A stretch of 64,000 nt of DNA from Candidatus Melainabacteria bacterium (GCA_003963305.1 RXJR01000018.1:157190-221189); one strand, 5' to 3'; shown: positions 25,737-35,373, counted from the first letter of the stretch. Translations and numbers: made by a program. The notes: generated by a model from the sequence alone, not told the origin.

Positions 25737-26855
25737 TTACCTGGAATAGATGGCGATGATATCAGCACCCGTATTATTAAGCGTGCACTGATGCATGCAA
25801 TCAACGCCAAGAAGTCCTTTGAATATGTGTGATGTTGTTTCGAGGTAAACGCGTTTTAGACCGCACAGTTGAGCTAGTTCGTCCAGTGAGCGCGGCGAGT
25901 AGTATTTGATGTGATCGAGTTTAAAACTGTAATAGTAATCGCCGAGAATTTCATACTCAAGCGACACCAGATTCGGTGTGCGAATGGCAATCACTCCATT
26001 GGCGGTGAGAAATTGTTTGAGAATATTGAGCGTCAGCAGCCCATCATCAAGGTGCTCGATGACGTCCCACAGTGTTATCAATTCGATCTTGCCGAGCAGT
26101 TCCGGAGCCATTGCCGGCAGATCTTCGATTTCACCAAGCAAGCTGGAAAAACCGAACTTTTCGGCGCATATTTCGACTGCATCAGTGGACTGTTCGAGCC
26201 CATAATGTTCTATTTCAGATTCGTCCAGTGCTTTTCTAAAATATCCGACTGCTGAACCCACATCCAGTGCTGTCTTTACGGGTGGTTTGAGATTGCTTTT
26301 GGTGAGCACGATACGCAACTGCCGGCGCGCTTTTTCCAGACGCCATTCTTGATCGGCAACATAATTGCGCATCCCCAGGTGCGACTCAGGGGGATCTTGA
26401 AAGTATAATTTGTCGTACTCGACGGAATCTGCCAGCACTTGTTTTTGAGTAGATGCGTCAATGAGCCAGGCAAACTGAAGCTCTGCGTTTCCGACAATGT
26501 TGTAAGATTCGTTGCCGCTGATTGATTCGGCGTACAAAGTGTCTGCCATTGTTCCGTCAAATGCCATTCCGCTGACAGAAAAGTTCGGAGTTTTGTTGTA
26601 TTCGGTGGGGTATTTCAAGCGAAACGCTTCTTTGATGAGGTTGATTTTGTCGCTCGTGTTCAAGGTGTTGAATTTTTCGCCATGAGCATCAACGCAGCTT
26701 TCAATCACGGTTCTGGCGGTGGTTTCATGTATTTCGAGCAGTCTGCAAAAGCCATTATGCCAGTGGTCCCAGTCATCATAGAAAACGACCGTTTCGTTGT
26801 GCGTGTAGTAAATTCCGGCAGAAGTCTCGTGCCAGACACCTTGTTTGACGAGCAT
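25737..26855 (-). CDS. Class I SAM-dependent methyltransferase with long N-terminal region
   Basis: 372 residues. The first 180 residues are of unknown fold. The methyltransferase domain begins with ALDVGSAVGYFRKAL (SAM motif I, near 197) and includes LITLWDVIEHLDDG and ANGVIAIRTPNLVSLEYE. It resembles the Methyltransf_23 group that acts on sugars, lipids or small molecules. Its ATG overlaps the stop of the upstream methyltransferase in TAATG, so the pair is translationally coupled and probably works in one pathway, perhaps surface glycan or secondary metabolism (inference). Confidence 0.8.
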   Translation of the reverse strand: MLVKQGVWHETSAGIYYTHNETVVFYDDWDHWHNGFCRLLEIHETTARTVIESCVDAHGEKFNTLNTSDKINLIKEAFRLKYPTEYNKTPNFSVSGMAFDGTMADTLYAESISGNESYNIVGNAELQFAWLIDASTQKQVLADSVEYDKLYFQDPPESHLGMRNYVADQEWRLEKARRQLRIVLTKSNLKPPVKTALDVGSAVGYFRKALDESEIEHYGLEQSTDAVEICAEKFGFSSLLGEIEDLPAMAPELLGKIELITLWDVIEHLDDGLLTLNILKQFLTANGVIAIRTPNLVSLEYEILGDYYYSFKLDHIKYYSPRSLDELAQLCGLKRVYLETTSHIFKGLLGVDCMHQCTLNNTGADIIAIYSR

Positions 26856-27856
26856 TATCGACCTCGGTCTGGTTTATGAAAAGCAACGCCCATGTTTGAT
26901 GTTTGACCGGTGGTTGCCTTGATCAAAGTATCTAAGCCGGCAAAGGAGGCATTGCGAACCAGGTTCGGCATGTTTGTTCTGGCCCAGTCAATGGGCGGGA
27001 AAAGCGTGTCTGCATATTTGGAAAGCAATGGATTTTCTTTCAGCATTGAATGGAAAGTCCAGACCCAGAAGATAGCATTTGGTTCGTATACTATTTTTAC
27101 CAGTTCGAAGCCGGTGATTTGCGCCAGTTTTTCGACGGAGCGCCGGTCGTAAAAGACCCAGTGCCGTGGAAAGTGGTAAGCGCCCCAGTGTTTGTTTCGA
27201 AAGATCCTGGCGTCTAGTGACTCTATATTTGGTGTCCAGAACCAGAAAATGCCGCCTGGTTTTAACAGTCGAAAGACTTTTTCAGTGAAGGCTCTCGGGT
27301 CTGGAACGTGCTCGATGACGTGACTGGCCCAGACGAAGTCGAAATGTCCTTCCGGAATATCTATGTCTTCGAATCTTCCGGCATAAACTGTGTGCCCCTG
27401 TGCTCGTGCCTTGCTGACAGCCTCTTCGTTCAGGTCCACACCAAATGTTTCTACGTCGTGCGTTCTGACTTTGCGGAACCAGTTGAGGATGTGACCGTCG
27501 GCGCATCCTATGTCGAGCACCCGTAGTTTGTCTCCTTTGCAGAAGCTCAAGACATATTCCAGCCCTGCCAGAATTTTTGAATATCTGTATTTGTAGTAAA
27601 AATTTTGTTTCTGTGAATCGTCGTAATTTTCTTCAATTGCGTAAGCGTAGTAGTTGGGCGGATAGATTGTGCCCAACTCGCTTACATCAGGTCTTGGGTT
27701 CAGGTAAACCAGTCCACAGTCTGTGCATCGAACCACATTGAAGGTATCGTCTGTGGTGTTATCGTACTCATGCTCGCGCCCTACGGTAACAAGCTCGTGC
27801 TTATTCGAGCCGCAGTTATTGCAAGTGGTGTCGACCTTTCGTATTCCAGACTTCAT
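26855..27856 (-). CDS. Zinc-binding class I SAM-dependent methyltransferase
   Basis: 333 residues. The N-terminus carries two Cys pairs (CNNCGS near 13 and CTDCG near 44), typical of methyltransferases annotated with a zinc-binding head, then NPRPDVSELGTIYPPNYY. SAM motif I is VLDIGCADGHIL near 113, followed by FDFVWASHVIEHVPDP and LKPGGIFWFWTPN. It is the first gene of the coupled methyltransferase pair. The substrate is unknown; relatives often act on sugar nucleotides or glycans. Confidence 0.85.
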   Translation of the reverse strand: MKSGIRKVDTTCNNCGSNKHELVTVGREHEYDNTTDDTFNVVRCTDCGLVYLNPRPDVSELGTIYPPNYYAYAIEENYDDSQKQNFYYKYRYSKILAGLEYVLSFCKGDKLRVLDIGCADGHILNWFRKVRTHDVETFGVDLNEEAVSKARAQGHTVYAGRFEDIDIPEGHFDFVWASHVIEHVPDPRAFTEKVFRLLKPGGIFWFWTPNIESLDARIFRNKHWGAYHFPRHWVFYDRRSVEKLAQITGFELVKIVYEPNAIFWVWTFHSMLKENPLLSKYADTLFPPIDWARTNMPNLVRNASFAGLDTLIKATTGQTSNMGVAFHKPDRGR

Positions 27857-27902
27857 TACTAATCCGCTGATGCTGAGTCTTAGTAATGTTAGCAGAACCG
27901 AT

Positions 27903-29408
27903 TTAACCTATGTCCGGCAGTGGGGAAAACTCAAGCCCGTTGGCTTTATCGTCGTCGCACCGAGCGTCTCTCATCTTGCCGAGCTCTCTATATGCTCTAG
28001 CTCTCAAGTGGCTCGCTTCGGCGTTTTTAAGGCCAAGCTCGATGCACTTTGTGGTGTTTAAGACTGCCAGGTCGGGCTTGTGCTGTTCCAGATGCACTTC
28101 TGCCAGTCCATTGTACGCGGACTCCAGATCGTCGTTGTCTGGCTGAGCGGCGATTGCCTTGGAAAAATAATCAATAGCCTGATCGTACTTGCCGAGCTTC
28201 GTATACATCTTGGCGCAGTTGTTATATCTAGTTGCATCGGGCTTTACGGAGACTGCAATCATGTAGTCGCTAAGTGCCTTCGACCATTGTTCTTCCGTTT
28301 CATAATAGCTGGCGCGGAAGTCATAGGCATCAGCTTTACTATTGGCGTCTTGACTGTTTGGAAGTTGGTTAATGTCGCGATTGACGCGGTCCATCGCTAT
28401 TTTTCTGTCGGCAGCGGCGGCGTCATGTCTGCCAATCGTGTCTAAAATTTTGGCTCTGAAAGCCCTGCGATGCGGGCATTCGTTGTCGTAAGTTACGAGA
28501 GCATCGGCGTCGGCAAGCGCCTTTTCAAAGTTGCCGAGCTTAAGAAGTAGGTTTGCCCTTCTGAAATGTGCGGAGTCAGTATCGAAGTGCGGGGCATCTG
28601 AATTCTTGTCGGCTGTTTCAATTAGCTTGTTGTAAACTGCGATAGCCTGAGAGGGGCGATTTGAATTCTCGTAGAGCCGTGCCAGTTTAAGGTAGAGTTC
28701 TCCCTCGAGCGGGTCTTTCTTCAGCGCATCTTCATAGTCTTGAATCGCTTCGTCGGTTCTTCCAACCAGGACAAATTGCTCCGCTCGAGCGTCAAAATCT
28801 ACGTCGGATTGCTTGGCAGTACTGCTGTAATCAAGGCCGGATCGTGATGCTTGTTCGATTAGAGTGAGTCTGTCCATGCGCTCGAATAAGAGCTCTCCGA
28901 CTATGTAATAGGCTTCGGCGCGCTGTGCGTAATACGAGCTCAGATACGGAGATTGGTCTATGGCTTTGCTGCAGTCAGCAATTTCCTTTTGATAGTTGTG
29001 TGAGGCATGGTCTATTTGCACGTTTGTCCAGGTGAACTCGTAGTCGTCGGGGTTGAACTTTAGTGCATGTTCGATGTCACTGCGAGCCTCTGAAAAGTCG
29101 GCTCTCGGACCCTTCTCCTGCTCCAGTTCGAGACGCAACTGAGCCCGCTTTCCATATGCCCGGGCCAGTGAAGGATTGACAGATAGAGCCCAGTCTAGAT
29201 ACTTCAGGGCTCGCGATTTGTGCTCATAGTCGTTCAGTTCTCGCTCAGCAAGAAGCATCTGAATAGCGCCGCTGAAGTAGATGCATAGCATAATTACTCC
29301 CAGCACCACCAGTGGTGCCACGGCAAGCAAGGTGCCAACAGAGAAAGGCAGCGTAATTTCGCCGTCGGCGCTAGCCGTCGGTTGTGTATTTGGATCGATT
29401 TTGCTCAT
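27903..29408 (-). CDS. Membrane-anchored TPR protein
   Basis: 501 residues. One hydrophobic helix near 25-50 (VGTLLAVAPLVVLGVIMLCIY) anchors a long TPR array of about ten units running to the end, for example AIQDYEDALKKDPLEGELYLKLARLYE and AIDYFSKAIAAQPDNDDLES. No enzymatic domain is seen. It likely scaffolds proteins on one side of the membrane. It lies 46 bases upstream of the methyltransferase pair on the same strand and may share its transcript. Confidence 0.8.
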   Translation of the reverse strand: MSKIDPNTQPTASADGEITLPFSVGTLLAVAPLVVLGVIMLCIYFSGAIQMLLAERELNDYEHKSRALKYLDWALSVNPSLARAYGKRAQLRLELEQEKGPRADFSEARSDIEHALKFNPDDYEFTWTNVQIDHASHNYQKEIADCSKAIDQSPYLSSYYAQRAEAYYIVGELLFERMDRLTLIEQASRSGLDYSSTAKQSDVDFDARAEQFVLVGRTDEAIQDYEDALKKDPLEGELYLKLARLYENSNRPSQAIAVYNKLIETADKNSDAPHFDTDSAHFRRANLLLKLGNFEKALADADALVTYDNECPHRRAFRAKILDTIGRHDAAAADRKIAMDRVNRDINQLPNSQDANSKADAYDFRASYYETEEQWSKALSDYMIAVSVKPDATRYNNCAKMYTKLGKYDQAIDYFSKAIAAQPDNDDLESAYNGLAEVHLEQHKPDLAVLNTTKCIELGLKNAEASHLRARAYRELGKMRDARCDDDKANGLEFSPLPDIG

Positions 29409-29535
29409 GGTAAAGCTCGTACTAAAGGAATATTCCTAGCATATGTGGAAACTTGACAAGTTGTCAAAACTACAGCAAGCCTTAATAAAGGCCGGTTCGC
29501 GGGAGAGCGGGTGGGGGCGGAGCCAATTTACCGCA

Positions 29536-30246
29536 TCATAAAAGAGTCCACTCTGAGACGATTTGCTTGAGCCGTTTAAATGATGTGGGAATATCCAGTT
29601 TGTTTATGTTTCTGTTGCCGCATCGGTTGCTGATCACTCGAAGTTCAGCAAAGGGAATTTCTAAACGCTGGCAAACTTGCGCAATGGCGGCGCCTTCCAT
29701 CGCTTCGGCCAATGCTCCTGTTCTTTGTCTGTACTGAGCAGCAATTTCATCTGTGCCTGATATTGTCGAGACGGTTGCTATGGTCCCGACATGGTCCGCG
29801 TTGGCGGACAGATGCTGGCTCCAGTCACAGTCACTTGTATGAAAGGAAGTTTGCGCCCAACCCGACTGTTCGAGCGAAGTCCAGTCTTGACCGGCTATGA
29901 AAGGAGTACCTTCATCGGCAAACACGACCGTTGAACCGAAGACGGAAGATCCAATCTCAACGTGACTTTGCAGACTTCCTGCAATTCCAAATGAAAGCAC
30001 GACTGCGTAGTTACGTCGGGACGCATTGCCGGACATCAGCTCATGTGTGACTGCACCTGCTGCATTTGCTTTGCCGACGCCTGTTTGAAGCAGTGAGAAG
30101 GACTCAAAATGCTGCGCCCGCCAATCACCTGCCGCGTCGTCGATTTTATGCTGCAAGGCTTCGATTATCGCCCTGTATTCACCGCCTGAAGCGACTGCTA
30201 CAAGAAGGCGTTTTTCGCTACTGAAAAATTCGGAAAAGGTGCTCAT
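29536..30246 (-). CDS. mqnB: Futalosine hydrolase
   Basis: Cleaves futalosine to dehypoxanthinyl futalosine in the futalosine route to menaquinone. 236 residues of the nucleoside phosphorylase fold: VAVASGGEYRAI at the N-terminus, VVLSFGIAGSLQSHVEIG, FADEGTPF, and AEAMEGAAIAQVCQRLEIP near residue 180 with the catalytic-type Glu in MEGAA. VISNRCGNRN follows. Homology alone would also allow an MTA/SAH nucleosidase. The 4-base ATGA overlap with mqnD upstream makes MqnB the stronger call. Confidence 0.85.
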   Translation of the reverse strand: MSTFSEFFSSEKRLLVAVASGGEYRAIIEALQHKIDDAAGDWRAQHFESFSLLQTGVGKANAAGAVTHELMSGNASRRNYAVVLSFGIAGSLQSHVEIGSSVFGSTVVFADEGTPFIAGQDWTSLEQSGWAQTSFHTSDCDWSQHLSANADHVGTIATVSTISGTDEIAAQYRQRTGALAEAMEGAAIAQVCQRLEIPFAELRVISNRCGNRNINKLDIPTSFKRLKQIVSEWTLL

Positions 30247-31025
30247 CTGGCTGCGGACTTTGTTTCGACCTGATCGAGGAAGAATTTCACGGCTGACTCT
30301 CCGGCAGAACCGAGTTCCAGGGAAAATTCGTTCACATAAAGCTTGATGTGAGCTTCGATTACATCTGGCGACATGTCCGACGCGTACTGGCTGCAGAGCT
30401 TCAGTGCTTCTTCTCGATTTTGATAAGCCCAGGTAAGGCTTTGTTTGATGGTTTCGTTGAGGGCGACGGCATCAAGATGTTTTTTTGCGATTACACAACC
30501 GAGTGGTATCGGGCATCCTGTCTTCTCTTCCCAGTAAGCACCAAGATCTTGAATTAGTGTCAGCCCATCCGCTGCGTAGGTGAATCGTTTTTCGTGGATG
30601 ACTACGCCCTGTGCTTCTTTTTTCTCTCTCAAAGCGTCGTAGAGAACATTGAAAGCGATGAATTTCTTCGTTAATCTGCGCTTTGCCCAGAAGTCGAGCA
30701 AAAAGTTTGCAGTGGTATACAAGCCCGGCACCATAACTTCTTTGTCTGGGTTCCAGGAATCGCCACCGGTGAGAAGTAGGGGACCGACTCCGCGCCCGAG
30801 TGCGCCGCCGCTGGGGAGCAAATTGTAGTTGCTGCTGCAGCGTGGATAATTTGCGTAGCTGATTTTGAGCAGATCAAATTCTCCACTCAGTGCCTTTTCA
30901 TTCAGGGTTTCTATATCGAAGTAGTCAAAGTGCCATTCTGCTCCGTTAGCGTTCACCTTGTTCAGGATCAAGCCGCTGAAGATAAACACGTCATTTGGAC
31001 ATGGAGAGATAGCCATTTTCAGCAT
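30243..31025 (-). CDS. mqnD: 1,4-dihydroxy-6-naphthoate synthase
   Basis: Converts cyclic dehypoxanthinyl futalosine to 1,4-dihydroxy-6-naphthoate in menaquinone synthesis. It has the periplasmic-binding-protein-like fold with the MqnD signature SPCPNDVFIFSGL at the N-terminus, then LLKISYANYPR, LPSGGALGRGVGPLLL and GVVIHEKRFTY. I placed the start at the ATG at 31025 (AGGGGAA upstream, MLKMAISPCPND). An in-frame TTG at 31109 would add 28 basic residues without homology. It overlaps mqnB by four bases. MqnA, C and E are not in the window. Confidence 0.9.
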   Translation of the reverse strand: MLKMAISPCPNDVFIFSGLILNKVNANGAEWHFDYFDIETLNEKALSGEFDLLKISYANYPRCSSNYNLLPSGGALGRGVGPLLLTGGDSWNPDKEVMVPGLYTTANFLLDFWAKRRLTKKFIAFNVLYDALREKKEAQGVVIHEKRFTYAADGLTLIQDLGAYWEEKTGCPIPLGCVIAKKHLDAVALNETIKQSLTWAYQNREEALKLCSQYASDMSPDVIEAHIKLYVNEFSLELGSAGESAVKFFLDQVETKSAAR

Positions 31026-31186
31026 TGCGAAGTTCCCCTGGAAAATTGCCGACGCACCGTCACGCCGACGGCGTAGTAGTCGCTTTGTAAGCGTGGTTGA
31101 GCCGATCAAGCGGTGATTATAGCAACTCCGCTCGCAATGACTTGCCCAGGTTTCTATTGATGAAGTAGATGTGTGGAGAAAAGAAA

Positions 31187-31615
31187 TTAGTAAACTGTGC
31201 TGCTTGTGCCGTAGCTCGTGCCGCGAAAGTGAGCAACAGTTTTGCCGTGTTGATTGACGATTGTGATGTCGTAGACGCCTGTGCGACCGGTAAGCGAAGT
31301 CTCTTCAGCGAACGCAGTCAAAACGTCACCTTCTTTAGATGCAGCTACATAGTGGATGCTGCACTGCATTGCCACTGTCTTTTTATTTCTCGAGTTGCAG
31401 GCATAAGCGAAGGCGGTATCAGCGAGCGAGTAAGTCATGCCGCCATGACAAATGTCGAATCCGTTAAGCATGTCTGCACGCACTTTCATCGACATTTTTG
31501 CAAAGCCGGGGCGGATTTCGAGCAGTGCTATGTCCAGTGCTTGAGCGGCTTTGTCGTTGCACATCATCGTTTCGCCGACGCGTTTTGCAACTTCCAATTC
31601 GTTGACGCTATTCAT
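31187..31615 (-). CDS. PaaI-type acyl-CoA thioesterase (hotdog fold)
   Basis: 142 residues, one hotdog domain. The family motif is present: LNGFDICHGGMTYSLADTAFAYACNS, with the catalytic-type HGG and Asp. MSMKVRADML and GKTVAHFRGTSY flank it. Proteins of this type hydrolyse hydroxyphenylacetyl- or related CoA esters. The ATG at 31615 has AGGGAA six bases upstream. No phenylacetate genes are nearby, so the substrate is open; a role in the adjacent menaquinone genes is possible but unproven. Confidence 0.85.
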   Translation of the reverse strand: MNSVNELEVAKRVGETMMCNDKAAQALDIALLEIRPGFAKMSMKVRADMLNGFDICHGGMTYSLADTAFAYACNSRNKKTVAMQCSIHYVAASKEGDVLTAFAEETSLTGRTGVYDITIVNQHGKTVAHFRGTSYGTSSTVY

Positions 31616-31736
31616 TGAGATTCCCTGTTGCTCTACAGCTATTTCTTTGTTGGACCTTTTGTCTTTACCAGGCTCGGACTTTTGCAGTTATTCTGCTTAT
31701 CACTTATTTCCTGGAGCCACCGTTATCGGTGTCTAC

Positions 31737-32132
31737 TTACTTGTTATTCTCAATTCCACGGTTGACCAGTTTAACTTCCGAAGTTTGTGGTTTCAGCTCG
31801 GATTTTAAAACGCGGTCGAATTCTTCAAGATCGCCAGCGCCGCAAGTAAAAAAGTCGATGAAACAGGAGCGATGCTCCGGATAAGTATGAATGCTGGCAT
31901 GGCTTTCAGCGAGCAGCAAGATCGCCGTTACTGCACCGTTGGGAAAGTGATGAACGTTTTCGGCGACAACGTTTACACCGCCTGCGACCGCGGCATTTCT
32001 CAAAGCTGCGAGACAACGCTGCGCATCCTTTATAGTTGATTCGTCGCAGTTGAAATAACTTGCCAGCATATGGCGACCGGCAAATTCATGCTGCTGTAAA
32101 TTCGAGACTTCCTGTTTAGAACTGAGTTGCAT
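31737..32132 (-). CDS. speD: S-adenosylmethionine decarboxylase proenzyme
   Basis: Makes decarboxylated SAM, the aminopropyl donor for spermidine. About 131 residues, prokaryotic type: FAGRHMLASYFNC, HHFPNGAVTAILLLAESHASIHTYPE, then FIDFFTCGA. The proenzyme cleaves itself between Glu and Ser in AESHAS to form the pyruvoyl group. I chose the ATG at 32132, which has GGAG eight bases upstream; a TTG at 32156 adds eight residues. It is divergent from the SPFH operon that contains a spermidine-synthase-like gene at 35752, so the two may share a substrate. Confidence 0.93.
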   Translation of the reverse strand: MQLSSKQEVSNLQQHEFAGRHMLASYFNCDESTIKDAQRCLAALRNAAVAGGVNVVAENVHHFPNGAVTAILLLAESHASIHTYPEHRSCFIDFFTCGAGDLEEFDRVLKSELKPQTSEVKLVNRGIENNK

Positions 32133-32368
32133 CTTTTGCACTCCAGGGACAAACAATTCCTCTTACAACTGAGAAATAACCGAGAAATTGTTTTACCAGC
32201 ATACTGATTTCTGACCGTAGTAGATGGAAATGCTTTTCATTTCTTCCAAAATGCTGCACGAACCTAAACTAATTTGTACTTTTCAACCGGTCTGGGGTAG
32301 CTAAGCGTCTATCATAGTTCTCAGTTTAGAGGTTCCTTCTGTTCCTACAATCTAGACGGGAGTGTGCG

Positions 32369-33349
32369 ATGTTAGACATTTTCAAAAAGCAGTTCATTGA
32401 GGTCATCGAGTGGACCGAGAATACCGACGGCGTCCTGGCTCACCGCTTTCCCACTCTGGACAAGGAAATCCAAACCGGCGCGCAGTTGACCGTTCGCGAT
32501 TCGCAGATGGCGATGTTCGTCAATGAAGGTAATGTCGCCGACGTTTTCAGCCCTGGTCGCTACGTCTTGTCGACCCAAAATCTCCCCATTTTGACCACAC
32601 TTTTGAACTGGGATAAAGCATTCAAATCTCCGTTCAAGTCAGAAGTCTATTTCTTCTCTACACGTGAGCAAATCGATCAGCGTTGGGGCACTGCACAACC
32701 GATCCAGATTCGCGATAAAGAGTTCGGTGTGATTCGCCTGAGAGCTTTCGGAACGTTCTCATATCAGATCGAAGAGCCGACCACGTTCTATCAAAAAATA
32801 AGCGGCACCCGAGAAGAATATACGACCGGTGAACTCGATGGTCAGCTGCGTTCATTGATCATCACTCACATGGCAACCAAGCTTGGTCAGGGTGACGTGC
32901 CATTCCTCGATATGGCTGCCAATCAGTTGAAGTTCTCCGAAATTATGAAATCGGAACTCGATTTGCCATTCCTGCAGTACGGTTTGAAGCTGAATACTTT
33001 CCTCGTTCAGAGCGTCACCTTGCCGGAAGAATTGCAGCAGTATCTCGACAAGCAGTCGCAGATGAATCTGGTTGGCGATTTGAAGAAATATGCCAACTTC
33101 CAGGCTGCTGATAGCATTTCTGCTGCTGCCAATAACCCGGGTGGAATCGCCGGGATGGGCGTCGGTTTGGGTGCAGGAGCGGCGATTGGCCAGACTTTTG
33201 CACAGGCGATGCCGGGCGGGGGAGGAGCTTCAAGCGAAGAAGACGTTTACGCTAAGCTTGAAAAGCTTCATGGGCTCGTCGCCAAGGGCGTTCTCACGCA
33301 GGAAGAGTTCGACAAGAAAAAAGCAGAACTGCTTAAGAGCATCACCTAA
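32369..33349 (+). CDS. SPFH-domain protein with C-terminal SHOCT motif (YdjI/virion-core-like)
   Basis: 326 residues. The N-terminal two-thirds are the SPFH/virion-core type of B. subtilis YdjI (EVIEWTENTDGVLAHRFPT, QLTVRDSQMAMFVNEG, GRYVLSTQNLPILTTLLNW). A Gly-rich linker (about 260-290) leads to a SHOCT-like helical end (YAKLEKLHGLVAKGVLTQEEFDKKKAELL). There is no membrane helix; YdjI-type proteins act on the membrane surface. The ATG has GGGAG seven bases upstream and the stop (TAA) touches the next ATG. It is the first gene of an eight-gene plus-strand unit that reaches 40010. Confidence 0.85.
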   Translation: MLDIFKKQFIEVIEWTENTDGVLAHRFPTLDKEIQTGAQLTVRDSQMAMFVNEGNVADVFSPGRYVLSTQNLPILTTLLNWDKAFKSPFKSEVYFFSTREQIDQRWGTAQPIQIRDKEFGVIRLRAFGTFSYQIEEPTTFYQKISGTREEYTTGELDGQLRSLIITHMATKLGQGDVPFLDMAANQLKFSEIMKSELDLPFLQYGLKLNTFLVQSVTLPEELQQYLDKQSQMNLVGDLKKYANFQAADSISAAANNPGGIAGMGVGLGAGAAIGQTFAQAMPGGGGASSEEDVYAKLEKLHGLVAKGVLTQEEFDKKKAELLKSIT

Positions 33350-33979
33350 ATGTTGACATTGAGTTGCCCTTCTTGTGGGGCAAACGTCGATTTTAAATCA
33401 AAAGCGTCTCTCTATGCGGTTTGCAGCTTCTGCAAATCAAGTCTAGTGCGCCACGATATGGACCTTGAAAAGATAGGCACCGTATCTGAGTTGATCGACG
33501 ACCTGACTCCGATTCAAATTGGTACGACTGGAACCTTCGGCGAAGATAAGTTCGAGGTGATCGGGCGTTTAAAAGTCGGCTATAAGGACGGATATTGGAA
33601 TGAATGGTTCGCGATGCTGGGCGACGGCAGAGTCGCCTGGCTCGCGGAAGCCCAGGGCTTCTATGCGTTCTGTTATCCGTTTTTCGAGACTACTCCGCCA
33701 ACCAAAGCCAGTTTGTTCGTAGGCAAAACCGTTGACTTCGGCAAGAAAGGCATCTACGAAGTGGATGACATGCGCGACTGCAAGTGTGTTTATAGCGAAG
33801 GCGAATTGCCATTCAATGCCCCGCAAGGACGCGCCTCCACGAGCGTTGATCTGTCAGGCTTCGAGGACGAAATGGCGACGATAGAATATGCTGCGACAGA
33901 AACTCGCGTTTTCCTCGGCGCCTATAAAGAATTCGACAAGTTCCAATTCAAAAATTTGAGGCATATCGATGGTTGGTAA
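33350..33979 (+). CDS. Zinc-ribbon DUF4178-like protein
   Basis: 209 residues. A zinc ribbon at the N-terminus (CPSCGANVDF and CSFCKSSLV) is followed by a DUF4178-type domain: GTTGTFGEDKFEVIGRLKV, YWNEWFAMLGDGRVAWLAEAQG, and FPFFE-like stretches. The repeated pattern of charged turns and aromatic strands (about 50-200) is typical. It begins at the base after the SPFH stop and its end overlaps the next gene by 11 bases. Function unknown; see the neighbouring gene for the paralogue. Confidence 0.75.
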   Translation: MLTLSCPSCGANVDFKSKASLYAVCSFCKSSLVRHDMDLEKIGTVSELIDDLTPIQIGTTGTFGEDKFEVIGRLKVGYKDGYWNEWFAMLGDGRVAWLAEAQGFYAFCYPFFETTPPTKASLFVGKTVDFGKKGIYEVDDMRDCKCVYSEGELPFNAPQGRASTSVDLSGFEDEMATIEYAATETRVFLGAYKEFDKFQFKNLRHIDGW

Positions 33980-35363
33980 TCCAGGTGAACCTGAGAAACC
34001 TGACGAAAAGCCAGTGGATTCTCCAACTCCACCGGACCCGGTGACTCCGCCGCCTCCTTCTAAGCCGCTGGCTAAATCGTTCTCGTGCACTGCATGCGGT
34101 GCGCCTGTGACGATCAAGTATCCCGGTGCGACTATGTCTGTGGTTTGTGCCAGTTGTCATTCTGTTATTGATGTCACAGACAAAAACTATGAGATCCTCA
34201 GCAAGTACTTCAGCAAGACATCACTTTATACACCAACTATTCCGCTCAACTCTCGCGGAAAGCTGGAAGGTAAGACCTGGGAAGTAATCGGCTTCATGGT
34301 GCGTTCTGACGTTGCTAGCGGTTATTACTGGATGGAATACTTACTTTTCAATCCGTACTATGGCTATCGATTTTTGACTCAGGACAAAAACCACTGGGTC
34401 ATGGTCAAGATGATCAAGCGTAAACCCGAATCAATCGTCACTTCACTGAATCCCAAGAACCCTGCGCGGGTTGAGTTTCAGGATCGAACCTACAAAATCT
34501 TCAACAGAGGAATGTCCAGGGTCGATTATGTAATTGGCGAGTTCTACTGGCGAGTGGTGGTAGGCAGCACAGTTGCAGCTGCCGATTACATCGACCCTCC
34601 ATATATGTTGTCGAATGAATCTGACGACACTGAGAACATCTGGAGTCTCGGCACGCACATTGACACAAAAGAAGTTTATGACGCGTTTAAGTTGACGAAA
34701 CCCGTATCGGATTTGTTTATGGGCAGCGGCATTGGAGCTGTCGAGCCCTCCTCAAATACAGTCGATTGGAAGCAGATGGGGCCGCTTTGGGTCATCTTCT
34801 TAACCGTCCTTACCTGCGCGCAATTCTTCTTTAGCAGTACATCTAAAAGCATGATTGCTACTCAGTTTAACGGCAATTTTGTTCCTAACACTAAGATCAA
34901 TGACGTCACAGTTCCCAAGTTTACTCTCGAGAAAAATTCTTCCAACGTCCTTCTGTCTTTGTATGCACCTGTCAGCAACAGCTGGTTTTATGTTTCCGGT
35001 GAGCTGGTCAACAACAATACCGGTGCCAGTTATCCTTTTGAGATGACTTCCGAATATTATTTTGGCACCGATAGTGATGGCGCCTGGAGTGAGGGCAGCG
35101 CTACTCACGATCTGGAAATTTCTAGTGTGCCGGGTGGCGAATACTATTTGAATATCGATGCTGAGAGCGGTGATTTCAAAAACCTCAATCAGCAGCAGTA
35201 TTCAATTACCGTAAAGCGCGATGTACCGTCTTTTCATAACTACTGGTGGTTTATCTTTTTGATTTCGCTGCCGCCGATCTATTGCTGGGTGTTGATGCGA
35301 CGTGATGAGGTTTCGCGTTGGTCTAATAGTGATTTCAACCCCTACGTTTCGACTTCTGATTGA
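33969..35363 (+). CDS. Zinc-ribbon DUF4178-like membrane protein
   Basis: 464 residues. A Pro-rich head (about 1-35) precedes a zinc ribbon (CTACGAPVTI and CASCHSVID). The DUF4178-like domain follows (LEGKTWEVIGFMVRSD, YYWMEYLLFNPYYGYRFL). Two membrane helices lie near 260-285 (PLWVIFLTVLTCAQFFF) and 435-455 (YWWFIFLISLPPIYCW), and between them a beta-rich outside-type domain (about 290-430). It overlaps the previous gene by 11 bases. It is probably a membrane-bound partner of the soluble paralogue. Confidence 0.75.
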   Translation: MVGNPGEPEKPDEKPVDSPTPPDPVTPPPPSKPLAKSFSCTACGAPVTIKYPGATMSVVCASCHSVIDVTDKNYEILSKYFSKTSLYTPTIPLNSRGKLEGKTWEVIGFMVRSDVASGYYWMEYLLFNPYYGYRFLTQDKNHWVMVKMIKRKPESIVTSLNPKNPARVEFQDRTYKIFNRGMSRVDYVIGEFYWRVVVGSTVAAADYIDPPYMLSNESDDTENIWSLGTHIDTKEVYDAFKLTKPVSDLFMGSGIGAVEPSSNTVDWKQMGPLWVIFLTVLTCAQFFFSSTSKSMIATQFNGNFVPNTKINDVTVPKFTLEKNSSNVLLSLYAPVSNSWFYVSGELVNNNTGASYPFEMTSEYYFGTDSDGAWSEGSATHDLEISSVPGGEYYLNIDAESGDFKNLNQQQYSITVKRDVPSFHNYWWFIFLISLPPIYCWVLMRRDEVSRWSNSDFNPYVSTSD

Positions 35364-35373
35364 GGAGATTTGC

